This document shows, piece after piece, positions 7,828 through 13,480 of a stretch of DNA of 21,859 nt. The stretch is from a virus, in IMG/VR virus record IMGVR_UViG_3300041411_000200, positions 1 through 21,859 of that record. One strand, written 5' to 3'. Below the pieces are notes generated by a model that worked only from the letters and a program-made list of their open reading frames with translations, ran no database searches and had not been told where the DNA came from. The translations under genes and the position numbers were made by a program. The number at the start of each line of letters is the position of its first letter. Within the stretch, counting starts at the first letter, position 1.

Positions 7828-8156
7828 TGTAAGAGCGGCAGAGAGTTACGACTAAGCGTAGTAAGTGTTCCAGTTAAACGCTGTTTTGTGCCACTTGTTC
7901 CTGTTTACACAAAATGTCGCAATCTCTCGTAACTCTCTGTTTTGCTTATTGTTTCTGGTAATAGTGTTCTTGTTGTTCTTGTTGTTCCACTTTAACTAAG
8001 TATCCATTACACACATACACCTACACACACGCTCACACACACGCCTCCGACGATGCCCCCATCTAGTGGAACACGATAAAGTGGCACAAATGGGGCTCAA
8101 AGCCGCGTGCTAGAGCCTTCGCGCTGGGTGTTCTGGCTGAAATAAAGGGGCACAGA
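7828..8156. other. Repeat-rich non-coding segment, candidate replication origin
   Basis: No gene is seen in these 329 nt. The segment is markedly richer in A/T than its surroundings. It holds a perfect 13-bp inverted repeat (CAGAGAGTTACGA at 7839-7851, complement at 7927-7939) and four copies of AAGTGGMACA: inverted at 7887-7896 and 7983-7992, direct at 8064-8073 (first base T) and 8079-8088. There is also a GTTCTTGTT direct repeat near 7964-7985 and a CA-rich run (about 8009-8043). The position just after the primase-helicase and before rusA fits an iteron-type origin, though the repeats could also be transcriptional sites for rusA. Function is inferred. Confidence 0.5.
7847..7863. promoter_or_regulatory. 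Operator-like 17-bp quasi-palindrome, copy 2
   Basis: TACGAC, TAAGC, GTAGTA, overlapping the left arm of the 13-bp inverted repeat just after the primase-helicase stop. A weaker match (right half-site GTCGCA only) occurs at 7905-7921. Same family as the copy at 249. Confidence 0.5.
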
Positions 8157-8675
8157 ATGGCGACCACATTGATGGACCTTTTAGGCGTAGAGCCGTCTAG
8201 AACGGGCCTTTTGGACGAGTGCGACAGGTGGTTGATATGTCACATCCCCGGAAAGCCAGTGGCCAAAGGTAGGCCAAGGGCACGCAGTAGGGGCGGGAAG
8301 GTGACGCTGTATACCCCGGATACGACGTTGAAAGGCGAGGCCTGGGTGCGCCAGTGCTGGATGGATCAGGTGGGGCAGGTGCTGCTGTCTGGCCCCCTGG
8401 AAGTGCGCCTGATGATCCACAACCCCATCCCCAAGAGTTGGAACCTCAAGCAGCAAGCACTGGCCCATGCGGACCAGACCCGGCCAGTGACCAAGCCGGA
8501 CTTGGATAACGTCGGCAAGCTGGCGCTCGATGCGCTGAACGGCATTGGCTGGTTCGATGACAGTCAGGTGGTGCGCCTTGTCACGGATAAGCGGTTCGCC
8601 ATGCCCAGCCTCGGCACCAGCCTGTGGATAGCGGTTCGCGAGTGGCAGCACAGCGACAGGGATTGGCTCGCCTAG
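8157..8675 (+). CDS. rusA: RusA-family Holliday junction resolvase
   Basis: This 172-residue protein resolves four-way DNA junctions during phage recombination and replication. The motif KPDLDN (113-118) gives two metal-binding aspartates (D115, D117) and WFDD (132-135) gives the third, with a lysine at 145, as expected for RusA dimers. The N-terminus HIPGKPVAKGRPRARSRGG is the typical basic start of the fold. A short extra N-terminal segment (1-25) precedes it. The ribosome site AAAGGGG lies 7 nt before the ATG. It is the last rightward gene before a convergent terminator and follows the candidate origin. Confidence 0.9.
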   Translation: MATTLMDLLGVEPSRTGLLDECDRWLICHIPGKPVAKGRPRARSRGGKVTLYTPDTTLKGEAWVRQCWMDQVGQVLLSGPLEVRLMIHNPIPKSWNLKQQALAHADQTRPVTKPDLDNVGKLALDALNGIGWFDDSQVVRLVTDKRFAMPSLGTSLWIAVREWQHSDRDWLA

Positions 8676-8694
8676 CCAAATCGCGGGCATAAAA

Positions 8695-8720
8695 AACCCC
8701 GCCAAGACTCTGACGGGGTT
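8695..8720 (-). terminator. Intrinsic terminator of the leftward operon
   Basis: AACCCCG pairs with CGGGGTT across a 12-nt loop. Read leftward, the stem is followed by a run of six T, a textbook intrinsic terminator for the ArdA operon. Rightward the T-run is poor, so rusA transcription would stop here only weakly. Confidence 0.85.
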
Positions 8721-8756
8721 CTGTCTTACGGCCTGCGTGCCGCGTGCAGCCGCAGA

Positions 8757-8888
8757 CTAGCCTATGTGCGGACGAACTGCTAGCAGGGCCAAGATGATGG
8801 CGATCAGCGCCCACGGAATCCACAGAAGCGCCGTTTGTAAGCGTCGGCGGCGTTGCTGCTGCGCGAGTAGGTCGGGGTCGTGGCTCAT
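8757..8888 (-). CDS. 43-residue single-pass membrane protein
   Basis: The start at 8888 is chosen because AGGAG lies 8 nt upstream; an upstream in-frame ATG would give 63 residues without a good ribosome site. The N-terminus is polar and basic (QQQRRRR at 10-16), followed by one hydrophobic helix about 20-38 (ALLWIPWALIAIILALLAV). By the positive-inside rule the N-terminus is cytoplasmic. It is the last gene of the leftward ArdA operon. No family is recognised; size and topology resemble small phage membrane effectors. Confidence 0.65.
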   Translation of the reverse strand: MSHDPDLLAQQQRRRRLQTALLWIPWALIAIILALLAVRPHIG

Positions 8889-9000
8889 TCTGTAAGCTCC
8901 TGTAAGCGCGTAGGAGACGCGTTCGAAAAAGGCAGTACGTCGATTCATCTTTCCGGCGATCTCGTCCGCAGCGAAGCCACGGACAGGATGGCAGGGGGTT
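8889..9000 (-). promoter_or_regulatory. Intergenic leader with hairpin in the leftward operon
   Basis: Between the 127- and 43-residue genes, GTCCG (8964-8968) and CGGAC (8980-8984) form an imperfect hairpin with further GC pairing inside. It resembles in position, not sequence, the hairpins between the other genes of the operon. Confidence 0.35.
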
Positions 9001-9384
9001 TTAGCGGGCGGTTGCCTTCACGGCTTCCGCGATCAGCTCACGGACTCGCGTTTCGGTCAGGGGGGCGCCTTGTACGTCGCGCAGCTCGGCCAGCACGTCG
9101 GCCACGGCGAGCCGGATCATGGCGGCCAGTTGCTCATGGTCAATCGGCAGGGTAGCAGCCGGCCGTGTGCGGGGCGCAGGCGTCTGCATGATCAGGTCGG
9201 CCAGCGCCTGGACATCGTTGTACGCGTTGGCCAGCTCGGCAGTGGTCAGCTTTTCCACGACCAAGGAAGCCACGCCCACAGCGCGGCACCACTTGCGCAC
9301 GTTGCCGCGGTTGGCGCTGTTCACCTTGATAGGGGCGCGGCCAATCAAGGCCTGTAGGGCGATAACTTGGGGTTCGTTGTTCAT
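9001..9384 (-). CDS. Hypothetical protein in ArdA operon
   Basis: This 127-residue protein has an ATG at 9384 preceded by ACGGAG, within a leader duplicated from the ArdA leader. Residues 1-65 (KVNSANRGNVRKWCRAVGVA then LTTAELANAYND) look like a compact helical domain, possibly DNA-binding by its basic helices. A proline-rich linker follows (about 68-78), then a C-terminal helical region ending in VRELIAEAVKAT. The family is not recognised. It is co-transcribed with ardA, so a role early after DNA entry or in countering host defence is plausible but unproven. Confidence 0.7.
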   Translation of the reverse strand: MNNEPQVIALQALIGRAPIKVNSANRGNVRKWCRAVGVASLVVEKLTTAELANAYNDVQALADLIMQTPAPRTRPAATLPIDHEQLAAMIRLAVADVLAELRDVQGAPLTETRVRELIAEAVKATAR

Positions 9385-9392
9385 GCTTGCTG

Positions 9393-9457
9393 CTCCGTGA
9401 GGGCGGATGGTTTGGGTGATTCAGCGGAACGCCCGCGTTAGCAGGCGCTCGACTCAA
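9393..9457 (-). repeat. Duplicated hairpin leader, copy A
   Basis: This about 65-nt intergenic block upstream of the 127-residue gene is nearly identical to 10015-10077. On the leftward transcript it contains GAGCGCC, a 10-nt loop and GGCGTTC (hairpin 9427-9450, one G-U pair), then a conserved segment ending in the ribosome site ACGGAG. Confidence 0.75.
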
Positions 9458-9463
9458 GCACTC

Positions 9464-10006
9464 TTAGTCATTGGTGAAGAAGTGCAGATTGCCTTCGCTG
9501 TCGTTGCCCGTGACGAAGGAAAAGCGCAGTTGGCCGTCCCAGTACCATTGCCAGTCGATGTATCGAAATGGCGAGTCACTAGGGAAAGAGTCCTGCGGGA
9601 TGTAGCCCGCTTGAGCGGCATATTCTTCGGCAAACTCTTTCTCGTTGTCTGCTGTGCCCTGGTGGCGGCCTTCGGCCTGTTCGATCAACTCGGGGAGTTC
9701 GGCGTAGTGGATGCCCACGGCGTCGATGTAGGCGAGCAGTACGGCCATGTCGTCCACGTCGTCCAGTTGTTGGCTGATTTCCAGCGCCTTGCTGTAGTGG
9801 GTGTTTTCGGTAATCAGGCCATCAGGGAAGCCTTCGAAGTCGGCCAGCATGAATTCCTCAGCGTCGGCGCGGTTGTTGGCTTTCACAGCGGCTTCCAGGG
9901 CTTCAAGGTCGGCGTAGTCCTCTAGGTCGTACCAGCGGCCATCTAGCCGGCCTTCGTTGTAGGTGGCCCAGTTCTGGATGCAGATGCGGCGTGTGGTGTC
10001 GGTCAT
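9464..10006 (-). CDS. ardA: ArdA antirestriction protein
   Basis: This 180-residue, strongly acidic protein is of the ArdA family, which mimics the bent, negatively charged B-DNA bound by type I restriction-modification enzymes and inhibits them. Seen here are IQNWATYNEGRLDGRWYDL (10-28, the family's YN-G-L-G-W-DL start), EEFMLADFEGFP (50-61, matching the E-F-x-DYE--P motif) and the LPELIEQAE to FAEEYA region (104-130), known as the conserved antirestriction segment. Length is usual for ArdA. The ribosome site ACGGAG lies 8 nt before the ATG, in a leader that is duplicated elsewhere in the operon. Such genes are typically transcribed early after entry to protect unmodified phage DNA. Confidence 0.92.
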   Translation of the reverse strand: MTDTTRRICIQNWATYNEGRLDGRWYDLEDYADLEALEAAVKANNRADAEEFMLADFEGFPDGLITENTHYSKALEISQQLDDVDDMAVLLAYIDAVGIHYAELPELIEQAEGRHQGTADNEKEFAEEYAAQAGYIPQDSFPSDSPFRYIDWQWYWDGQLRFSFVTGNDSEGNLHFFTND

Positions 10007-10014
10007 GTCTGTTA

Positions 10015-10077
10015 CTCCGTGAGGGCGGATGGTGGGTGGTTCAGCGGAGCGCCCGTGTTAGCAGGCGCTCGACTCAA
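10015..10077 (-). repeat. Duplicated hairpin leader, copy B
   Basis: This about 63-nt block upstream of ardA carries a perfect 7-bp hairpin at 10047-10070 (GAGCGCC, 10 nt, GGCGCTC) and the shared CTCCGTGAGGGCGGATGGT segment. Compared with copy A one C-to-U change turns G-C into G-U on the leftward RNA, keeping the pair. Confidence 0.75.
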
Positions 10078-10323
10078 TCACCTAGCGGTGGATTCGGTCA
10101 GGCCCGACCAGTAAGGGTGGAGCAGGCGCAGATGGTTGAATGTGTAGGCAAACCCTTCGCGCTGGCAGTAAAGAACGATGTCCTGGCGTTCTGCTAGCAG
10201 GTCTTGGCCGTCGCGCAGGTCGCGCAGTGCTTCGCGGACTTCTTCGTCTTTGATCCAGCGGAAAGCCATGCGGCCGTTATCGCGTAGCAGGCGGCGGGCT
10301 TGTTTGTATTCTTGGCGAGTCAT
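10078..10323 (-). CDS. Small hypothetical protein in ArdA operon
   Basis: This 81-residue, charged and mostly helical protein (QARRLLRDNGRMAFRWIKDE, then VREALRDLRDGQDLLAER) has a C-terminal aromatic patch (FAYTFNHLRLLHPYW). ACGGAG lies 8 nt upstream of the ATG in the same conserved leader context as ardA. No membrane segment or known motif is seen. It is placed directly upstream of ardA, so it is co-expressed; function unknown. Confidence 0.7.
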   Translation of the reverse strand: MTRQEYKQARRLLRDNGRMAFRWIKDEEVREALRDLRDGQDLLAERQDIVLYCQREGFAYTFNHLRLLHPYWSGLTESTAR

Positions 10324-10331
10324 GTCTGTTA

Positions 10332-10394
10332 CTCCGTGAGGGCGGATTGTTGCGACAGATTGTCGTGTTAGTTGGTCCGCCTGTCCAGCGGACC
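10332..10394 (-). repeat. Third, diverged copy of the hairpin leader
   Basis: The segment CTCCGTGAGGGCGGAT (10332-10347) is identical to the other two leaders. Beyond it the sequence diverges but again forms hairpins: CGACA, 3 nt, TGTCG (10353-10365) and GGTCCGC, 7 nt, GCGGACC (10374-10394). Its position just after the stop of the upstream gene is the same as in copies A and B. Confidence 0.65.
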
Positions 10395-10400
10395 ACGGGT

Positions 10401-10571
10401 TTAGCGAATCTTTGAGCCGCCGTAAACGATGGCCACGCCTGCCAGGGTGAACACGACGGCAAGTGCCTCGTTGTCCAGCGTGTAGGCGATGTGCGAGAGG
10501 AACACGGCGCAGCCAGCGGCAGGCAGTGCAGCGACTAGGCCGAACACGGACACACGGCGAACGGCGCTCAT
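10401..10571 (-). CDS. 56-residue membrane protein with two hydrophobic segments
   Basis: ATG at 10571 overlaps the upstream stop (ATGA), so translation is coupled to the 93-residue gene. The protein begins MSAVRRVSVFG and has two hydrophobic stretches, about 7-28 (VSVFGLVAALPAAGCAVFL) and 37-51 (LAVVFTLAGVAIVYG), joined by a short polar loop, with a basic C-terminus (SKIR). Both ends are probably cytoplasmic. It is shorter than most annotation cut-offs. No family is recognised; lying in an antirestriction operon it could act at the membrane during entry or exclusion. Confidence 0.6.
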   Translation of the reverse strand: MSAVRRVSVFGLVAALPAAGCAVFLSHIAYTLDNEALAVVFTLAGVAIVYGGSKIR

Positions 10572-10849
10572 GCTGTCAGCTCCCGGTAGTACGCGTGAGC
10601 GTCGTGGAAATCACGGTCGGACCAAGTGCCCTCATAGTTCCCGGCGTCATAGGCGGCCATGATGTTGTTCTGATTGAACTCGCCAAAGCAGGTGGCGCGG
10701 CCATAGATACCGCGATCCAGGTCAGCGAATGCAAAGCGGTGCATAGGCAGATGTTCGTCAGGTTCGGTGGATAACACTTTGGCAACTATGCGTTGGCCTT
10801 CACGGGTGTACTGCCGGCCAGTGTTGAATGCGAGTGCTTGAATAGTCAT
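10568..10849 (-). CDS. First gene of the leftward operon, hypothetical
   Basis: ATG 10849 is chosen because CGGAG lies 9 nt upstream; an in-frame GTG at 11014 would run through the operator region and is rejected. The 93-residue soluble protein starts with TIQALAFNTGRQYTREGQRI (beta-like) and ends with an acidic, aromatic segment (NIMAAYDAGNYEGTW, then DAHAYYRELTA). The overall acidic C-terminal half is reminiscent of DNA-mimic or plasmid leading-region proteins, but no family motif is recognised. It is transcribed divergently from the small terminase gene. Confidence 0.65.
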   Translation of the reverse strand: MTIQALAFNTGRQYTREGQRIVAKVLSTEPDEHLPMHRFAFADLDRGIYGRATCFGEFNQNNIMAAYDAGNYEGTWSDRDFHDAHAYYRELTA

Positions 10850-10895
10850 GAGGGTGACTCCGTTGTGTGTGTTTGTGAAACTAGACCTAAACATA

Positions 10896-10912
10896 TACGA
10901 CATTGTGTAGTA
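10896..10912. promoter_or_regulatory. Operator-like 17-bp quasi-palindrome, copy 3
   Basis: TACGAC, ATTGT, GTAGTA in the divergent region between the ArdA operon and the small terminase gene. Its centre is about 24 bp from the centre of the TGTCC palindrome at 10921. Confidence 0.6.
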
Positions 10913-10920
10913 ATTCCACC

Positions 10921-10934
10921 TGTCCGCACGGACA
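10921..10934. promoter_or_regulatory. Palindrome TGTCCGCACGGACA, copy 1
   Basis: Perfect 6-bp half-sites around CA. The identical palindrome recurs at 12051-12064. It lies midway between two 17-bp operator-like sites, with centre spacings of about 24 bp on each side. Confidence 0.6.
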
Positions 10935-10943
10935 ATGGATAAA

Positions 10944-10960
10944 TGCGACGAACGGTAGTA
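10944..10960. promoter_or_regulatory. Operator-like 17-bp quasi-palindrome, copy 4, next to a possible -10
   Basis: TGCGAC, GAACG, GTAGTA. It is directly preceded by GATAAA (10938-10943), a possible rightward -10 box for the small terminase gene. The junction TAAATGCGAC is identical to that at the lipoprotein promoter near 21450. No convincing -35 was found here. Confidence 0.5.
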
Positions 10961-10972
10961 AGTTTGGTGATT

Positions 10973-10992
10973 AGTTGACCAGTGGTCTAACT
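10973..10992. promoter_or_regulatory. Dyad upstream of small terminase
   Basis: AGTTGACCA, G, TGGTC, T, AACT: a 9-bp inverted repeat with one bulge, in the leader of the small terminase gene. It could be a regulator site, an RNA hairpin or part of the packaging signal. Confidence 0.35.
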
Positions 10993-11032
10993 TGCTCGTA
11001 CCAGGATGTCGCACTTATTGAGGATTCGAAGC

Positions 11033-11602
11033 ATGGCCAATCAGGCGTTAACTGCAATCAAAGAAGGCGCAGCGCCGACGCCAAGACGCGGCCCGACATC
11101 GGACGGAAAAGTCTCCGAAGCCCGTGCCACGTTCATTCGCGTGTTCTCCCGTACCGGTATGGCCACACTCGCAGCCGAGAAGGCAGGGTATGCAAACCCC
11201 GAAACGTCGGGCTTCCGTTTACGGAATGATCCGAAGGTCATAAAAGCCGTTCTAGAGGCCCGGCAGGGCTTCATTGAGGGCGAATTAGGGGGGCTCGCGT
11301 TCGCCGAACTCAAGGCGCTAATCACGGACCGGGAGCGCACACCGGCCTCGGTACGCTTCGCGGCCTGCAAGTGGGTTCTAGAGACGGCTGGGCATGGTCA
11401 GGCGGATATGATGTCAGATAATGGCAAAGCGCTAGCAGATATGACCCTGGCAGAGCTGGGCGCCTTCATTAAGCAAGGTGACAAGGTGCTGGCAGGATTG
11501 CAGTCAGCAACGGTCCAGGGCACTGCTGAGAGGGTTAACAGCACAACCGAACAGCAACTAGACCTAGTGACACGCCTAGAAGTGGCGGATTTGCTGGGCT
11601 AG
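11033..11602 (+). CDS. Terminase small subunit
   Basis: This 189-residue protein starts at ATG 11033 because GAGG precedes it at workable distance; the in-frame ATG 11006 has no spaced ribosome site. After a basic N-terminus, ATFIRVFSRTGMATLAAEKA and GYANPETSG form the helix-turn-helix used by small terminases to bind the packaging site, followed by NDPKVIKAVLEARQGFI and a long helical oligomerisation region. It would mark phage DNA for cutting and loading by the large subunit at 17087. It is unusual that 5.5 kb of tail-fibre and lysis genes separate the two subunits. Several palindromes precede it. Confidence 0.8.
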   Translation: MANQALTAIKEGAAPTPRRGPTSDGKVSEARATFIRVFSRTGMATLAAEKAGYANPETSGFRLRNDPKVIKAVLEARQGFIEGELGGLAFAELKALITDRERTPASVRFAACKWVLETAGHGQADMMSDNGKALADMTLAELGAFIKQGDKVLAGLQSATVQGTAERVNSTTEQQLDLVTRLEVADLLG

Positions 11603-11671
11603 AGCTGCATACCTATCGTCTGTAGCAGACTATTGGTATGTCCCGACCTGCTAACCGCATGGTCAGGCAAT

Positions 11672-11701
11672 AGCCCCCCTCCTGCATGGGGCGGGGCTTT
11701 T
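11672..11701 (+). terminator. Intrinsic terminator after small terminase
   Basis: AGCCCC and GGGGCT flank a 15-nt loop, followed by TTTT. It lies 70 nt after the small terminase stop and would make that gene a separate transcript. Confidence 0.65.
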
Positions 11702-11852
11702 CAGGGGGCGCAGCCACCAGCCGAGCAGAGCGAGGCAGGCAGCAGCATGGGCCAAGCCAGCCGACCCCCTGTCCACCCCTCCCCCCTAGTCGGCTGCGCA
11801 CGCGTGAATTCCTATCGGCCAATCTGACAAAATTTCGCCCCCTAAACATGAT

Positions 11853-11869
11853 TACTACATATCGTCGTA
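11853..11869. promoter_or_regulatory. Operator-like 17-bp quasi-palindrome, copy 5
   Basis: TACTAC, ATATC, GTCGTA, in the opposite orientation to the copy at 10896 and flanked like it by the word CCTAAACAT. It lies 6 nt before the octamer array. Confidence 0.55.
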
Positions 11870-11874
11870 TCCCC

Positions 11875-11938
11875 TGAACAATTGTCCATCTGTCCAATTG
11901 TGCTACTGACCAAATGTCCATCTGTCCAAATGTACAAG
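11875..11938 (+). repeat. Tandem 8-bp repeat array, eight units
   Basis: Units start every 8 nt at 11875 and continue to 11938. Five of the eight begin with TG and differ from consensus TGTCCAAA at no more than two positions; TGTCCATC occurs twice exactly 32 nt apart. Because 8 is not a multiple of 3, overlapping reading frames through the array are artefacts. The last 17 nt are repeated in inverted orientation at 18698-18714. Confidence 0.8.
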
Positions 11939-12049
11939 CGACACACCTAACCGGTGTCACACCGCTTAGGCCTCAATCTGGCGCAACTGCCGGCCACTGA
12001 TCCAGCGGACCCCGCTCGCCGCTCACAATTTCAGTAAATAGGCTGTCCG

Positions 12050-12065
12050 TTGTCCGCACGGACAA
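12050..12065. promoter_or_regulatory. Palindrome TTGTCCGCACGGACAA, copy 2
   Basis: Perfect 7-bp half-sites around CA, 43 nt before the first tail-fibre start codon. A further TGTCCG half-site lies at 12044. The 14-bp core is identical to 10921-10934, the other late-region start. Confidence 0.65.
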
Positions 12066-12107
12066 CTACACTACCCGGCAATCAGCTATCCCCGAGGTCG
12101 CCGGACC

Positions 12108-12647
12108 ATGCCTGTTTCCACGCCTTTGCCCGCGCCGTACACGCGCCAAACGTCGTTTACCGACTGGGAAGCCAATCACCCTGGCGAGCCGGCGCCCGGC
12201 ACACAACTGGACGTCGAGTTCAACGCGGTCCGCACCTCGATCACAGAGACGCAGGACCGGCTGGCCCAAATCCAGAACGACGACGGTTCACTGGCCAACG
12301 GCTCAGTGGGCAAAGACCAGCTCTCGTCGGACATGCTCGCCGTGCTGACGGGCGGGTTCTACCCCCGCGGTGCGTGGCTGACGCTAACCGGGTACTCAGT
12401 GGGGGATGCGGTCAACGCGGACGGGATTTTGTGGGCGGCAGTGGTTGCACACGTCTCGACCGGCAACTTCGCCGCCGACGTGACGGCCGGTAAATGGATG
12501 TTCATCAACCAGCCCATTGCGGCGTCGTCCATCCCGGTAGACCCGATTTCGTCCATCCCTGTCACCAGCGTGCAAAGCGCCTTATCCCTGCTGGCGGTTC
12601 AGCTTCAAGCCCTGACCGCACGCGTTACCGCCCTGGAGAACGCGTAA
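12108..12647 (+). CDS. Tail-fibre-type protein 1
   Basis: This 179-residue protein has the segment LDVEFNAVRTSITETQDRLA (34-53) through NGSVGKDQL (64-72), a phage tail-fibre N-terminal motif that recurs almost residue for residue in the next protein. Residues 84-133 (YPRGAWLTLTGYSVGDAV, then an aromatic W-A-A-V-V-A-H stretch) resemble small beta-sandwich or chitin-binding-like modules found in fibre proteins. The C-terminus (LLAVQLQALTARVTALENA) is a short coiled coil, suiting a trimer. GAGG lies upstream. Its stop overlaps the next start (TAATG). Probably a virion-surface protein; exact role unknown. Confidence 0.65.
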   Translation: MPVSTPLPAPYTRQTSFTDWEANHPGEPAPGTQLDVEFNAVRTSITETQDRLAQIQNDDGSLANGSVGKDQLSSDMLAVLTGGFYPRGAWLTLTGYSVGDAVNADGILWAAVVAHVSTGNFAADVTAGKWMFINQPIAASSIPVDPISSIPVTSVQSALSLLAVQLQALTARVTALENA

Positions 12648-13462
12648 TGAGCCAGATTCCGAAGCCCTACGACCGGAAACACCCGTTTGGTTCAGCCTCG
12701 TCGAACAACCCGTCGAACCCGATTCAAGGCACGGACTTGGACGCCGAGTTCAACGCCGTCGAAGTGTCGATGGATCAGACGCAGGCGCGACTGGCTGAAA
12801 TCCAGCGCGACGACGGCAAGCTGCGCAATGAGTCCGTAGGCAAGGATCAGCTCGCGCAGGATGCGCTGGACTACATCACCGAAGTGGCCGAAGACGGCGC
12901 GGCGAACATCACCGGTCCAGCCATCGTCGTGATGAATCAGATCAAGGCCGACACGCTGGTCATCAAAGACCAAGCGGTTACGGCTCGCGATCAGGCCGAA
13001 AACTTCGCGGACCAAAGCGCAATGAGCGCGGCCAGTGCTGCCGCCAGTGCCATTGAATCCGGCGTCAGCGCGGACCTGTCCGAAGCCGAAGCCGTGCAGA
13101 GCGCGGCCAGCGCGGACCTGTCGCACTACTACTACAGCCAATTGTCCGGCGCGCTTGCAGCACTCGCGCCGCGCACCGTCGTGTTCGATGGCAACTCGGC
13201 GCAGGCCAGCTATGAGCTGCCGTCGTCGATTGCCGACGAAGAATTTTTGGACGTGTTCGTCGGCGGTCTGGTGGTCAACCCGTCGGAGTACGCCGTCACC
13301 GGCACCACGCTGACCTTCACGCCGCCGCCTGCCACGGGCACGCAAAACGTCCTCGTAAAAATTTCTTCAAGCGTTCAAATCATGCCGATTTTCGTGGACG
13401 ACTGGGGGTTCGTTTACGAGTCCATTTCGTCCGCCGAAGACTGGGGCGAAGTCACAGCCTAA
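12647..13462 (+). CDS. Tail-fibre-type protein 2
   Basis: This 271-residue protein starts at ATG 12647 (TAATG overlap), not at the upstream extension of the frame. Residues 28-69 repeat the fibre motif of protein 1. Residues about 95-165 are an alanine-rich coiled coil (SAASAAASAIESGVSADLS) with an internally repeated DNA word AGCGCGGACCTGTC. Residues about 175-240 (RTVVFDGNSAQASYELPSS, then VFVGGLVVNPSEYAV) match a beta-domain common in phage fibres that ends in a PPATGTQNVLVKI strand. It was probably derived by duplication of the N-terminal module of gene 1, or the reverse. Confidence 0.7.
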   Translation: MSQIPKPYDRKHPFGSASSNNPSNPIQGTDLDAEFNAVEVSMDQTQARLAEIQRDDGKLRNESVGKDQLAQDALDYITEVAEDGAANITGPAIVVMNQIKADTLVIKDQAVTARDQAENFADQSAMSAASAAASAIESGVSADLSEAEAVQSAASADLSHYYYSQLSGALAALAPRTVVFDGNSAQASYELPSSIADEEFLDVFVGGLVVNPSEYAVTGTTLTFTPPPATGTQNVLVKISSSVQIMPIFVDDWGFVYESISSAEDWGEVTA

Positions 13463-13480
13463 TCAAACGGAGGCTCCGCT

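Larger units (their letters stand above)
11603..12107. other. 505-nt non-coding control region
   Basis: No convincing gene is seen. In order it holds a hairpin (11608-11640: CATACC with GGTATG, inner GTCTG with CAGAC), a terminator (11672-11701), about 150 nt of C/G-rich sequence without clear structure, an operator-like site (11853), an octamer array (11875-11938), a small dyad (ACACC with GGTGT near 11943-11957) and a TGTCC palindrome (12050). It separates the small terminase from the tail-fibre operon and probably carries the promoter of the latter; no clear sigma-70 promoter was identified. Confidence 0.6.

Noticed and set aside
8009-8043. CA-rich run as a functional repeat array
   Set aside because: It is low-complexity dinucleotide sequence with irregular units; it is noted only as part of the A/T-rich candidate origin region.
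11613-11960. Leftward frame of 115 residues through the non-coding control region
   Set aside because: Its N-terminal half is the translation of the octamer array, and it crosses a terminator and operator-like site.
12494-12646. Upstream extension of tail-fibre-type protein 2
   Set aside because: It lies wholly within gene 1 in another frame; the overlap start at 12647 is normal for this operon.
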